Part shown: positions 8,732 to 17,577 of the stretch, in pieces
How positions within the stretch are numbered: the first letter of the stretch is position 1
How the letters are laid out: every line of letters begins with the position of its first letter
From: an uncultured Octadecabacter sp.
GTDB lineage: Bacteria; Pseudomonadota; Alphaproteobacteria; Rhodobacterales; Rhodobacteraceae
Direction: 5' to 3'
Assembly (NCBI GenBank): GCA_937891785.1
Contig: CALAGN010000073.1
Coordinates: forward strand, 1 to 52,854
Length of the DNA stretch: 52,854 nucleotides
Made by a program: the position numbers and the translations under genes
The notes under the pieces: model-generated
Seen by the model: the letters and a program-made list of their open reading frames with translations, nothing else
The model's database searches: none
What the model was told of the DNA's origin: nothing

Positions 8732-9655
8732 TTACATGCCCAGTGCGGCCTTCACGGCTGCAACTGCGTCGCCACCGTCCTTGGTCGTGACGCCGTCGAG
8801 CCAGCCCATGAATGCGTCGGGGTTGGCCGACAACCATGCGGTAGCTGCATCGGCGGGGTCTTTGCCGTCATTCAGGATCGCGCCCATGATTTCGTTTTCC
8901 ATGGCCAGCGTGAATTCCAGATTGTTAAGCAGCGCGCCAACATTCGGGCAGGCATCAACATAGCCAGCGGTCGTGTTGGTATAAACCGTTGCACCGCCAA
9001 GGTTGGGACCAAACCAATCATCACCGCCCTCAAGATAGGACATGTCAAAGTTGGCGTTCATCGGGTGGGGTTCCCAGCCAAGAAAGATGATCGGCTCGCC
9101 ACGGGTGGAATTGCGATCAACCTGTGCCAGCATGCCCGCTTCTGAGGATTCAGCAACCTCGAACCCGGTCAAACCAAAGGCATCTGCCGCGATCATGTCC
9201 ATGATCAGGCGGTTGCCATCATTGCCAGCTTCGATGCCATAAATTTTGCCATCAAGCGCGTCCATATGCGCGGCGATATCGGCAAAGCTGGTGATCCCCA
9301 ACGCGGCTGCAGCGGCGTTGACGGCCAGCGTATATTTTGCGCCTTCAAGGTTCGCGCGGACCGTATCAACGGTGCCTGCCTCGCGGTAAGCGGCGATATC
9401 GCCTTCCATTGTTGGCATCCAGTTGCCAAGGAAAATATCGACGTCACCCTCGGCCAAGGACGTGTATGTAACCGGAACCGACAGCACTTTGATGTCAGTT
9501 TCATACCCAAGTGCCTCAAGCACGACGGTGGTTGCAGCGGTGGTTGCCGTGATATCCGTCCAGCCGACATCAGAGAATACGACCGAATCACAGTCTGCAA
9601 GTGCCGGTGCGGCGGCGCAGATAGCCAGAACGGAGAGTGTTGATTTCATAGACAT
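8732..9655 (-). CDS. choX: Choline ABC transporter periplasmic binding protein
   Basis: The 307-residue exported protein has a Sec signal peptide of about 20 residues ending ALA-DCDS. The mature start FSDVGWTDITATTA and the segment FLGNWMPTMEG are hallmarks of the ChoX family, in which aromatic residues cage the trimethylammonium group. The ATG at 9655 is preceded by AGGGAG at 8 bases; a second in-frame ATG lies two codons on. It is the first gene of the leftward choXWV operon, facing betI across a 91-base region that contains the putative BetI operator. Confidence 0.93.
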   Translation of the reverse strand: MSMKSTLSVLAICAAAPALADCDSVVFSDVGWTDITATTAATTVVLEALGYETDIKVLSVPVTYTSLAEGDVDIFLGNWMPTMEGDIAAYREAGTVDTVRANLEGAKYTLAVNAAAAALGITSFADIAAHMDALDGKIYGIEAGNDGNRLIMDMIAADAFGLTGFEVAESSEAGMLAQVDRNSTRGEPIIFLGWEPHPMNANFDMSYLEGGDDWFGPNLGGATVYTNTTAGYVDACPNVGALLNNLEFTLAMENEIMGAILNDGKDPADAATAWLSANPDAFMGWLDGVTTKDGGDAVAAVKAALGM

Positions 9656-9684
9656 TTTAGCAGCTCCCTAGAGGTTGTTTTTTC

Positions 9685-9704
9685 TTGATTGACCAGTCAA
9701 TAAA
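9685..9704. promoter_or_regulatory. Putative BetI operator between choX and betI
   Basis: TTGATTGACCAGTCAATAAA contains a perfect 6-bp inverted repeat (ATTGAC-CA-GTCAAT, 9688-9701). It lies 33 bases upstream of choX and 45 upstream of betI. BetI is a TetR-family choline-sensing repressor that binds such palindromes in bet promoters. Position and symmetry suggest one site controlling both directions. Confidence 0.65.
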
Positions 9705-9746
9705 GAACGATCTACTGTCGCAGTGCAAGTTATTTCCGGAGAAATC

Positions 9747-10316
9747 ATGCCCAAGCTCGGGATGGAGCCTATACGCCGCGCAGCTTTGGTGAAAGCCACT
9801 ATCGCCGAAGTGGGCGCTGCAGCGTCACTTGACGTGACCGTGAGCCAGATCGCGAAACGGGCTGGCATGTCCTCGGCGTTGGCACACCATTACTTTGGTG
9901 GCAAAGACCAGATATTCATCGCCGCGATGCGCCAAATATTGCGGGACTTTGGCGACGAGGTGCGCGCCGCCCTTGCCGTGGCCCAGACGCCGCCCGAACG
10001 CGCCCGCGCGATTATCCGCGCTAACTTTGCGCCAGCGTTTTTTGAACCGGCCACCGTAAGTGCGTGGATGGCGTTTTACGTTCAGGCGCAGACCAACCCG
10101 CAAGCGCTGCGCCTGCTTCGCATCTATCAGAACCGTATGCGCAGCAATCTGACCCATGCGCTGCGCCCGTTGTGCGATGATCCGCGTGATGTGGCCGGAA
10201 CGCTCGCGGCACTGATTGACGGGCTTTATATCCGTGCAGCCCTTGCGCAACCAAATGCGGACGCCTGCGGGCGCACGCTGTCGCTCCTGACCTCACTCAC
10301 CAAAGGTGCCGCATGA
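9747..10316 (+). CDS. betI: Choline-responsive TetR-family repressor BetI
   Basis: The 189-residue protein begins MPKLGMEPIRRAALVKATI, typical of BetI. An N-terminal helix-turn-helix follows (VSQIAKRAGMSSALAHHYF, about residues 34-52). The C-terminal ligand domain carries FEPATVSAWMAFY. The ATG at 9747 has GGAGA 4 bases upstream; the in-frame GTG at 9723 was rejected because it adds an unconserved octapeptide. It should repress the bet genes, and perhaps choXWV, until choline is present. It overlaps betC by ATGA. Confidence 0.93.
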   Translation: MPKLGMEPIRRAALVKATIAEVGAAASLDVTVSQIAKRAGMSSALAHHYFGGKDQIFIAAMRQILRDFGDEVRAALAVAQTPPERARAIIRANFAPAFFEPATVSAWMAFYVQAQTNPQALRLLRIYQNRMRSNLTHALRPLCDDPRDVAGTLAALIDGLYIRAALAQPNADACGRTLSLLTSLTKGAA

Positions 10317-11821
10317 CACAACCTAACGTCCTGATCATTATGGTGGACCAGTTGAACGGCACGTTGTTTCCCGACGGCCCCGCCGATTGGCTTCACGCGC
10401 CTAACCTCAAGGCGCTCGCGGCCCGCTCGACGCGGTTCAAGAACGCCTATACCGCCTCGCCGCTTTGTGCGCCGGGGCGCGCGTCGTTCATGTCGGGCCA
10501 ACTGCCCAGTCGCACCGGCGTCTATGATAACGCCGCCGAATTCGTATCCGCCATCCCGACCTATGCGCATCATTTGCGGCGCGCGGGTTATCAAACCTGC
10601 CTATCGGGCAAGATGCACTTTGTCGGCCCCGACCAGATGCACGGCTTCGAGGAGCGCTTGACCACAGACATTTACCCCGCCGATTTCGGCTGGACGCCGG
10701 ATTATCGCAAACCGGGCGAACGGATTGATTGGTGGTATCACAACATGGGGTCCGTCACCGGCGCAGGCGTGGCCGAAATATCCAACCAAATGGAATATGA
10801 CGACGAGGTGGCCTATAACGCGACCCACAAGCTTTATGATCTTGCACGTGGCGGCGATCCGCGCCCTTGGTGCCTGACCGTCAGCTTCACCCACCCCCAT
10901 GATCCCTATGTTGCGCGCAAGAAATACTGGGACCTTTACGAGGATTGCGCGCATCTGATGCCCCAAGTCTCGGACCTTGGTTATAACGCGCAAGACCCGC
11001 ACTCCAAACGGATTTTCGACGCCAACGACTGGCGCAGTTTTGACATCACCGACGATGATATACGTCGCTCGCGCCGCGCCTATTTTGCCAATATCAGCTA
11101 CCTTGACGACAAGATCGGCGAAATTCTGCAAGTCCTGACCGACACCCGCCAAGAGGCAACGATCCTGTTCGTCTCAGACCACGGTGACATGCTGGGCGAA
11201 CGCGGCCTGTGGTTCAAGATGACCTTCTTTGAAGGCTCTGCCCGCGTGCCGCTGATGATCTGCGCACCTGAAATGGAACCGGGCCTCGTCACCACCCCAG
11301 TCAGCAATATTGACGTCTGCCCGACCCTATGTGACCTCGCAGGTGTCAGCATGGCCGAGGTCATGCGATGGACGGACGGCGAAAGCCTCAAACCACTTGG
11401 CCAAGGCGGTGCGCGCAACACGCCGGTTGCGATGGAATATGCCGCCGAAGGCTCGAACGCGCCGCTGGTCAGCCTGCGCGTGGGTAAATGGAAATACATC
11501 CGCTGCGATCTGGACCCAGATCAGTTATTTGATATCGAAGCCGACCCATCAGAGCTGAACAACCTTGCCGAAGTTGAAAAATATCAAGAGACGCGTTTGC
11601 ATCTGCGTACTATTTCCCAAGAACGCTGGGATCTTGCACGCTTTGACGCGGATGTGCGCGAGAGTCAGGCGCGCCGCCGGGTGGTCTACGAGGCCCTGCG
11701 CAATGGCGACTATTACCCGTGGGACTACCAGCCACTTCAAAAGGCATCCGAGCGCTATATGCGCAACCACATGGACCTGAATGTCCTTGAGGAAAGCAAA
11801 CGATTTCCCCGTGGGGATTAG
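10313..11821 (+). CDS. betC: Choline sulfatase
   Basis: The 502-residue type I sulfatase hydrolyses choline-O-sulfate to choline and sulfate. The N-terminal metal site is in IIMVDQ. The sulfatase motif CAPGR has Cys52, the residue expected to be converted to formylglycine. The fold then shows HPHDPY near 197 and SDHGDMLGERGLW near 289-301. The C-terminal LRNGDYYPWDYQP is typical of choline sulfatases. No formylglycine-generating enzyme or other Cys modifier is encoded nearby, so activation depends on a gene elsewhere. The arrangement betI-betC-betB-betA implies that choline ester is used as a choline source. Confidence 0.94.
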   Translation: MTQPNVLIIMVDQLNGTLFPDGPADWLHAPNLKALAARSTRFKNAYTASPLCAPGRASFMSGQLPSRTGVYDNAAEFVSAIPTYAHHLRRAGYQTCLSGKMHFVGPDQMHGFEERLTTDIYPADFGWTPDYRKPGERIDWWYHNMGSVTGAGVAEISNQMEYDDEVAYNATHKLYDLARGGDPRPWCLTVSFTHPHDPYVARKKYWDLYEDCAHLMPQVSDLGYNAQDPHSKRIFDANDWRSFDITDDDIRRSRRAYFANISYLDDKIGEILQVLTDTRQEATILFVSDHGDMLGERGLWFKMTFFEGSARVPLMICAPEMEPGLVTTPVSNIDVCPTLCDLAGVSMAEVMRWTDGESLKPLGQGGARNTPVAMEYAAEGSNAPLVSLRVGKWKYIRCDLDPDQLFDIEADPSELNNLAEVEKYQETRLHLRTISQERWDLARFDADVRESQARRRVVYEALRNGDYYPWDYQPLQKASERYMRNHMDLNVLEESKRFPRGD

Positions 11822-11825
11822 CACT

Positions 11826-11855
11826 CTCAACTTGCCCGAAATATCCCCGCCGGAG
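11826..11855 (-). repeat. Intergenic motif resembling the gdhA terminator tail
   Basis: Read on the minus strand, GGCGGGGATATTTCGGGCAAG closely matches GGGATATTTTCGGCAAG after gdhA (1690 onward), and both are preceded by CTCC-rich sequence. This copy lies in the 39-base betC-betB gap and overlaps the betB ribosome site. It looks like a shared intergenic element rather than chance. Confidence 0.45.
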
Positions 11856-11860
11856 GCACC

Positions 11861-13318
11861 ATGACCTATCCAACGCAACCCACCGCCAGCCACTTTATTG
11901 ATGGCGTCTATGTAGAAGATACGCGCGGTGACCTGATCGAAGTGATTTATCCTGCAACAGGCAAGGTCATCGCACAGGTCCATGCGGCGACGCCTGCGAT
12001 CATTGACCAGGCCCTCGCCGCCGCAACCCGCGCGCAAAAGCAATGGGCGGCCATGACCGGCGCTGAACGCGGGCGCGTTTTGCGGCGTGCCTCCGACATC
12101 ATGCGGACGCGCAACCGCGATCTTTCGGTGCTGGAAACCTATGATACCGGCAAACCGTTGCAAGAAACTCTCGTGGCTGACGCGACAAGTGGTGCGGACG
12201 CGCTTGAATACTTCGGCGGGCTTGCCGGGGCGATCACCGGCGAACACATCCAATTGGGGGACGATTTTGTCTACACGCGCCGCGAACCCTTGGGTGTTTG
12301 TGTTGGCATCGGCGCTTGGAACTATCCCACTCAGATCGCTTGCTGGAAGGGCGCGCCAGCGCTCGCCTGCGGTAATGCGATGGTGTTCAAACCCAGCGAA
12401 ACTACCCCACTGTGCGCATTGAAAGTAGCCGAGATTTTGCTTGAGGCTGGCGCGCCTGCGGGTGTGTTTAATGTGGTTCAAGGCATGGGGGCTGTTGGCG
12501 CGTCACTGGTCGCCGACCCGCGGGTTGCAAAGGTGTCCCTGACGGGTTCAGTGCCGACGGGTCGCAAGGTTTACGCGGCGGCTGCCGAGGGTATTCGCAA
12601 CGTCACGATGGAACTTGGCGGCAAGTCCCCTCTTGTGATTTTCGATGATGCCAACCTTGAAGATGCGGTTGGTGGTGCGATTTTGGCCAACTTCTATTCC
12701 AGCGGTCAGGTCTGTTCCAACGGCACGCGCGTCTTTGTGCAAGGCGGTATCCGCGCGGCGTTCATCGCCCGACTGTGTGAACGGCTTGACCAGATCAAGA
12801 TGGGTGATCCGATGGACGAAACCACTAATTTCGGCCCAATGGTCAGTGAACAACAACGCAAGGTTGTGCAGGGCTTTATCGCGCAGGGTATCGCCGAAGG
12901 GGCTACATTAAGTTACGGTGGTCAGGTTATTGATAAAGAAGGGTTCTTCATTCAACCGACGGTCTTTTCTGACGTAACGGACGATATGGTTATCGCGCGT
13001 GACGAAATCTTTGGCCCTGTGCTTTCAATCCTTAGCTTTAGGGATGAAGAAGAAGCGCTAGAGCGTTCTAATAACACAGAATTTGGACTTGCTGCTGGTG
13101 TATTTACCCAAGACCTGACTCGTGCCCATCGTATGGCGGCAGGATTCGAGGCAGGTACGTGCTATATCAACACCTACAACCTTGCTCCGGTTGAGGCCCC
13201 CTTTGGCGGATCCAAGCAATCTGGCGTCGGGCGCGAGAACTCAAAGGGCGCGATCGAATACTACACCCAAGTCAAATCGGTCTACGTGGCCATGGGCCCC
13301 GTTGAAGCCCCCTTCTAG
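11861..13318 (+). CDS. betB: Betaine aldehyde dehydrogenase
   Basis: The 485-residue NAD(P)-dependent aldehyde dehydrogenase oxidises betaine aldehyde to glycine betaine. The general-base region [10 protein letters not shown] lies near residue 250. The catalytic Cys285 is in [12 protein letters not shown]. The C-terminal signature [16 protein letters not shown] is that of BetB. The ATG at 11861 is preceded by GGAGG. It lies 39 bases after betC and 12 before betA. Codon use toward its 3' end (about 12.9-13.1 kb) looks slightly more AT-rich than in its neighbours. Confidence 0.95.
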   Translation: MTYPTQPTASHFIDGVYVEDTRGDLIEVIYPATGKVIAQVHAATPAIIDQALAAATRAQKQWAAMTGAERGRVLRRASDIMRTRNRDLSVLETYDTGKPLQETLVADATSGADALEYFGGLAGAITGEHIQLGDDFVYTRREPLGVCVGIGAWNYPTQIACWKGAPALACGNAMVFKPSETTPLCALKVAEILLEAGAPAGVFNVVQGMGAVGASLVADPRVAKVSLTGSVPTGRKVYAAAAEGIRNVTMELGGKSPLVIFDDANLEDAVGGAILANFYSSGQVCSNGTRVFVQGGIRAAFIARLCERLDQIKMGDPMDETTNFGPMVSEQQRKVVQGFIAQGIAEGATLSYGGQVIDKEGFFIQPTVFSDVTDDMVIARDEIFGPVLSILSFRDEEEALERSNNTEFGLAAGVFTQDLTRAHRMAAGFEAGTCYINTYNLAPVEAPFGGSKQSGVGRENSKGAIEYYTQVKSVYVAMGPVEAPF

Positions 13319-13330
13319 GACAAACACAAC

Positions 13331-14989
13331 ATGCAAGCAGATTACGTCATTGTTGGAGCGGGCAGCGCGGGCTGCGCCATGGCCTACCGTTTGGCCGAGG
13401 CAGGCAAATCGGTATTGATCATCGAACACGGTGGAACTGACGTGGGGCCGTTCATCCAGATGCCTGCCGCACTGTCCTATCCGATGAATATGAAGCGGTA
13501 TGATTGGGGCTATTCGTCAGAGCCAGAACCGTATCTTGGCAACCGTCGTTTGGCCTGTCCACGCGGCAAGGTTATCGGCGGGTCGTCGTCGATTAACGGG
13601 ATGATTTATGTGCGCGGCCATGCGCGCGATTATGACCATTGGGCCCAGAGCGGTGCGCAGGGTTGGGGCTACGCGGATGTGTCGCCCTATTTCAAACGGA
13701 TGGAAAACTGGGACGATGGCGGGCGCGGCGGTGATCCTGCATGGCGTGGCTCGAACGGCCCGCTGCATGTCTCGCGGGGGCCTGGCAAGAACCCTTTGAC
13801 GCAGGCCTTTGTCGAGGCCGGTGAGCAGGCCGGTTATCCGGTGACGGGCGATTACAACGGGTATCAGCAAGAAGGGTTCGGTCCCTTTGATGCAACCATT
13901 CACAACGGCCAGCGCTGGTCGGCGGCGCGCGCGTATCTGCGCCCCGCACTTAAGCGTGCCAATTGTGATTTGGTCAACGCGCTTGCTTTGCGGGTTGTCG
14001 TCCATGAGGGCCGCGCGACCGGCGTCGAAGTCCAACGGGGCAACACAACCGAAACGATTACAGCCAACGTCGAGGTGATCATTGCCGCATCCGCGATCAA
14101 TTCACCAAAGTTGCTGATGCAATCGGGTATTGGCCCCGCTGCCCATCTCGCGGAACACGGAATCAGCGTCATTGTGGACCGCGCTGGCGTAGGCCAAAAC
14201 CTGCAAGATCATCTGGAAATGTATATCCAGATGGCCGCCTCGCAGCCGGTATCGCTTTACAAATATTGGAACATTTTCGGCAAGGCGATGATCGGCGCGC
14301 AGTGGCTGTTTACCCGCACGGGGCTTGGGGCGTCCAACCAGTTTGAAAGCTGCGGGTTCATTCGCTCCAAGGCGGGGATTGATTACCCCGATATCCAGTT
14401 TCATTTCCTCCCCATGGCCGTGCGTTATGACGGGCAGACAACTGCCGAGGGGCACGGATTTCAGGCCCACGTTGGGCCGATGCGGTCTGTGTCGCGTGGG
14501 GCGGTCACGCTTGCGGGCGCTGATCCGCTGGCCCCGCCGGAAATCCGGTTCAATTACATGTCCGATCCACAGGACTGGGAGGAATTTCGTAACTGTATCC
14601 GCCTGACCCGCGAGATTTTCGCGCAAGAGGCCTTTGCGCCGTTCCGCCGCCACGAAATTCAACCGGGGGACGCTGCGCAATCGGACGCAGAGCTTGACGA
14701 TGCAATCCGCGAACACGCCGAGAGTGCGTATCACCCCTGCGGCACCTGCAAGATGGGGGCGGCGGATGACCCAATGGCCGTCGTTGACCCGGAAACCCGC
14801 GTCATCGGAGTGGATGGATTGCGCGTGGCTGATAGTTCCATTTTTCCACGCATTACCAACGGAAATCTGAACGCGCCATCAATCATGGTGGGTGAAAAGG
14901 CATCCGATCATATTCTTGGGCGCGGCATGATGGCCGCGACGAACGAGACACCTTGGATGCACCCAAATTGGCAAACGCAACAGCGCTAG
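13331..14989 (+). CDS. betA: Choline dehydrogenase
   Basis: The 552-residue GMC-family flavoenzyme oxidises choline to betaine aldehyde, feeding electrons to the respiratory chain. The FAD motif [16 protein letters not shown] is at residues 7-22. The GMC signature region [13 protein letters not shown] lies near 79. The active-site His is in the C-terminal [11 protein letters not shown] (about 471). It is the last gene of betICBA, followed by a hairpin at 15013-15034. Confidence 0.95.
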   Translation: MQADYVIVGAGSAGCAMAYRLAEAGKSVLIIEHGGTDVGPFIQMPAALSYPMNMKRYDWGYSSEPEPYLGNRRLACPRGKVIGGSSSINGMIYVRGHARDYDHWAQSGAQGWGYADVSPYFKRMENWDDGGRGGDPAWRGSNGPLHVSRGPGKNPLTQAFVEAGEQAGYPVTGDYNGYQQEGFGPFDATIHNGQRWSAARAYLRPALKRANCDLVNALALRVVVHEGRATGVEVQRGNTTETITANVEVIIAASAINSPKLLMQSGIGPAAHLAEHGISVIVDRAGVGQNLQDHLEMYIQMAASQPVSLYKYWNIFGKAMIGAQWLFTRTGLGASNQFESCGFIRSKAGIDYPDIQFHFLPMAVRYDGQTTAEGHGFQAHVGPMRSVSRGAVTLAGADPLAPPEIRFNYMSDPQDWEEFRNCIRLTREIFAQEAFAPFRRHEIQPGDAAQSDAELDDAIREHAESAYHPCGTCKMGAADDPMAVVDPETRVIGVDGLRVADSSIFPRITNGNLNAPSIMVGEKASDHILGRGMMAATNETPWMHPNWQTQQR

Positions 14990-15012
14990 CGCCATATTAA
15001 CCGTTTGGGGAC

Positions 15013-15045
15013 TTCGCCCTTGCGGTGGGGCGAAATTAACCTTTT
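15013..15045 (+). terminator. Terminator-like hairpin after betA
   Basis: TTCGCCC (15013-15019) pairs perfectly with GGGCGAA (15028-15034) around an 8-base loop. ATTAACCTTTT follows. The T run is offset by six bases. It partly overlaps the CtrA-type box. Confidence 0.5.
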
Positions 15046-15050
15046 GTTAA
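15036..15050. promoter_or_regulatory. CtrA-type box TTAA-N7-TTAA
   Basis: TTAACCTTTTGTTAA is an exact TTAA-N7-TTAA match, the classic binding site of the alphaproteobacterial response regulator CtrA. A half site (TTAACC) lies 38 bases upstream at 14998. The box ends 4 bases before the only available start of the nuclease gene. Binding would therefore either repress it or act on a very short leader. Confidence 0.55.
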
Positions 15051-15054
15051 GGAT

Positions 15055-15717
15055 GTGTTCCGCTTATGTTCGCCCCTGATTCTGGCCTTTATTGCCCATG
15101 CTGCCATGGCTGGCCCCGATGGTGTGTTGCGCGTCATCGATGGTGACACCTATGAAATCGCTGGCGAAACGGTGCGTTTGTACGGGATTGATGCGCTTGA
15201 GACCGCGCAGACATGTACCACGGATCAGGGCGGGATTTGGGAATGTGGTGCATGGACCACGCTGCAGGTGCGCATGCTTTATCAAGGGCGGCGGGCACAG
15301 TGCGATACCGTTGATATCGACCGCTATGGACGATCTGTTGCGACCTGCACCGTGGATGGTGTGGACATGGGCCGCGCGATCGTGCGGGCAGGTTTGGCGA
15401 CAGCATACCGGCGCTATTCCATGGCCTATGATCTTGATGAAAAGGCTGCTGCCGTGGCAGGAATCGGCATCTGGAGCGCGCAGTTTGAAACCCCCGCGAC
15501 ACACCGTGAAACCCAGCGAGCAGACAATCTGCAAGGCGCGACACCTGTGGACGTAAACTGCGTGATCAAAGGCAATATCTCGCGATCCGGTTGGATTTAT
15601 CACATGCCCCACAACCGTGATTATGATCGCACCGGCATAAATCCCGCCAACGGAGAACGCTGGTTTTGCACCGCGGCCGAGGCTCGTGCTGCAGGGTGGC
15701 GGGCAGCACGCAATTAA
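15055..15717 (+). CDS. Exported thermonuclease-family (SNase) protein
   Basis: The 220-residue protein has a predicted signal peptide (FRLCSPLILAFIAHAAMA) and then a staphylococcal-nuclease fold. VLRVIDGDTYEIAGETVRLYGIDALE holds the calcium-binding and catalytic residues, followed by DRYGRSVATCTVDG. The remaining C-terminal 70 residues contain several cysteines and no recognised domain. The GTG at 15055 is the only start in frame before an upstream stop. AAGGA lies unusually close to it, so the initiation site is less certain than the gene. It is probably a periplasmic or secreted nuclease. Confidence 0.82.
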   Translation: MFRLCSPLILAFIAHAAMAGPDGVLRVIDGDTYEIAGETVRLYGIDALETAQTCTTDQGGIWECGAWTTLQVRMLYQGRRAQCDTVDIDRYGRSVATCTVDGVDMGRAIVRAGLATAYRRYSMAYDLDEKAAAVAGIGIWSAQFETPATHRETQRADNLQGATPVDVNCVIKGNISRSGWIYHMPHNRDYDRTGINPANGERWFCTAAEARAAGWRAARN

Positions 15718-15737
15718 GGCGCACAATCCCGCATTGT

Positions 15738-15751
15738 TTGATCCCTGTCAA
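15738..15751. promoter_or_regulatory. FNR/DNR-type box upstream of the DUF465 gene
   Basis: TTGATCCCTGTCAA fits TTGAT-N4-GTCAA, within the consensus of Crp/FNR regulators such as FnrL and Dnr. Its centre is about 62 bases before the TTG start at 15807, close to a usual activating distance if transcription starts some 20 bases upstream of the gene. Confidence 0.5.
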
Positions 15752-15806
15752 AGTGGCGGGCTGCGCCGCGCGCTTGCGTAGGGTGCAAACATAGGGAGGA
15801 CACCAG

Positions 15807-16049
15807 TTGTCACACACACCACATGAACTTGCCGAAGAATTTCCTGAGCACGTCGAAACGATGCACAAGCTTAAGACTGACGATACGCATTTCGCGAATC
15901 TGTCGGAAAAGTATCACGAGCTGAACCGTGCCGTGCATCGCGCTGAAACGAATGTTGAACCTACGGATGATTTGCACATGGCCGAAATGCGCAAGCAGCG
16001 TCTGGCCCTCAAGGACGAAATCTCGGGCATTCTCCGCGCCGCGAGCTAA
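15807..16049 (+). CDS. DUF465 (YdcH-like) small helical protein
   Basis: This 80-residue, highly charged, probably all-helical protein has the DUF465 pattern: EEFPEHVETMHKLK, FANLSEKYHELNRAVHR and a C-terminal RLALKDEI. The function of the family is not established. The TTG at 15807 was chosen because AGGGAGGA lies 6 bases upstream and no better start exists. It appears monocistronic, with an FNR-type box upstream and a perfect 9-bp hairpin downstream. Confidence 0.85.
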   Translation: MSHTPHELAEEFPEHVETMHKLKTDDTHFANLSEKYHELNRAVHRAETNVEPTDDLHMAEMRKQRLALKDEISGILRAAS

Positions 16050-16060
16050 ACACAAGATCA

Positions 16061-16094
16061 GGCGGCGAGGATAGTTCTCGCCGCCGTCATTGTT
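16061..16094 (+). terminator. Perfect 9-bp hairpin after the DUF465 gene
   Basis: GGCGGCGAG (16061-16069) and CTCGCCGCC (16077-16085) pair perfectly around GATAGTT, followed by GTCATTGTTCTT. The T content downstream is modest. It lies in the 79-base convergent gap before the ScfR gene. Confidence 0.6.
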
Positions 16095-16128
16095 CTTGAA
16101 AGTTAGATAGTTGCCAAGCAGTGCCTAC

Positions 16129-17532
16129 TTAGTCGATCTGATAGGGCAGGGTGCCGCGGTGGTTGGGTTCAACCCGCAACTGGCGTCCAAGCGGCGGAAC
16201 GGCGCGCTGATGACAGTTGCGGCGTTCGCAAATCCGACAAGAAATCCCAATAGGTTCATAGGCTTCGGCAGTATTCACATCCAAGTGATCGGCATAGACA
16301 AGCGCGCTGGCATGGCGCACTTCGCAGCCCAGCCCGATAGCATAGCGCCGCGTCGGCGCATCAAATGCTCCGCCTGATTTACTGACATCTCGCGCCAGAC
16401 AAAAGTAACGCACCCCGTCCGGCGTTTCTGCCAATTGCCGTAACCAGTTGCCGGGCGTTTCAAAGGCGCGGTGCACGTTCCAAAGCGGGCAAGCGCCGCC
16501 GTATCGCGCGAATTGCAGCGTTGTGGCCGAATGCCGTTTGGTGATTGTGCCTGCCGGATCGACACGCACGAAAAAGAACGGGATTCCCTTGGCGCCGGGG
16601 CGCTGCATCGTTGAAAGTCGGTGCGCAACCTGTTCAAGCGAGGCCGCGAAACGATCAGCCAGCCGTTCAAGATCGTGGCGGGTATCTTGTGCGGCTTGCA
16701 GAAATGCGCCGTAGGGCATCAGCGTGGCCCCTGCGAAATAATTCGCCAGTCCGATCTTGGCGATGGCGCGGGCTTGTGGTGATTGAAAACGGGCGAGATC
16801 AAGCGTCGCCTCAAGCAGTTTTTCCTGCGTCACTAATGCCAGCTGCATAAACAGCTGAAACGCCTGCGTCGGGGCCGCGGCACGGGTCGAGATATGCAAA
16901 CGCCGCGTTTGCGGATCAAAGTGGCGCAGCGCCCCGTCTTGGTCGCCAAAATGCACGGTGATCCCATGCGTCCCAAGTGCGGAAACGGCTGCCGCCACGG
17001 GGCTTGGTTTGGTGCTGGACTGCGTGGCGAACCGTTCTGCGGCGCGATCAACCGCATCAATGTAGTTGTCGCAATAATGAAAGAAGTCGCGAACCTCTTC
17101 CCACGGGCTGGGTTGCAGGCGGGCATCCTCGCGTCCCAATGCTTCGTCAAGCGATGCAAGGCGTTCGTGGGTCTGGCGATAGGCAGCATGCAAGTCCAGA
17201 AACGCGCGGGTAAAGGCGGGGGCGTTGGACGCCGCAAGTCGTAAATCTGCAAGCGGCGGGGCTGGGCCGGAAAAGACCGGATCGGCCAGCGCCTCGCGCA
17301 TGTCGCCGACAAGGCGGGCCTCGTCGCCTGATTGTAGTTCGGTTACGTCAAAGCCGAATTCCTGCGCCAGATTGACTACCACGGTCGTGCTGATCGGACG
17401 GTTGTTGTTTTCCATCTGATTGAGATAGGGTAGGGACACGCCCAGCTTTTGCGCAAATGCCTTTTGCGTCAGCCCAAGGCGGCCCCGCAATTCACGCAGC
17501 TTGACGCCCGCATAAAGTTTTTGAACAGCCAT
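16129..17532 (-). CDS. Short-chain fatty acyl-CoA-type transcriptional regulator (ScfR/PccR-like)
   Basis: The 467-residue regulator has an N-terminal XRE helix-turn-helix (LGLTQKAFAQKLGVSLPYLNQMENNNRPIS, about residues 20-50). A large IrrE-like/DUF2083 sensor region follows, and the conserved CRICERRNCHQRAVPPL motif lies near the C-terminus. This is the architecture of RamB and of PccR, which in Rhodobacter sphaeroides controls propionyl-CoA carboxylase in response to acyl-CoA. The ATG at 17532 has GGAGGGG upstream. Linkage to pccB and TTTGCAAA-type sites before itself and pccB support the PccR role and autoregulation. Confidence 0.88.
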   Translation of the reverse strand: MAVQKLYAGVKLRELRGRLGLTQKAFAQKLGVSLPYLNQMENNNRPISTTVVVNLAQEFGFDVTELQSGDEARLVGDMREALADPVFSGPAPPLADLRLAASNAPAFTRAFLDLHAAYRQTHERLASLDEALGREDARLQPSPWEEVRDFFHYCDNYIDAVDRAAERFATQSSTKPSPVAAAVSALGTHGITVHFGDQDGALRHFDPQTRRLHISTRAAAPTQAFQLFMQLALVTQEKLLEATLDLARFQSPQARAIAKIGLANYFAGATLMPYGAFLQAAQDTRHDLERLADRFAASLEQVAHRLSTMQRPGAKGIPFFFVRVDPAGTITKRHSATTLQFARYGGACPLWNVHRAFETPGNWLRQLAETPDGVRYFCLARDVSKSGGAFDAPTRRYAIGLGCEVRHASALVYADHLDVNTAEAYEPIGISCRICERRNCHQRAVPPLGRQLRVEPNHRGTLPYQID

Positions 17533-17547
17533 CGTCCCCTCCGCAAC

Positions 17548-17577
17548 TTTGCATATCAAAGGTTAGGCTTTGCAAAC
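17548..17577. promoter_or_regulatory. Putative autoregulatory ScfR/PccR sites
   Basis: AACTTTGCATATC (17545-17557) and CTTTGCAAACTT (17568-17579, with the palindrome TTTGCAAA at 17569-17576) lie 21 bp apart, two helical turns. They sit just upstream of the regulator start. They match the TTTGCAAA core recognised by RamB/PccR-type regulators. Confidence 0.6.
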
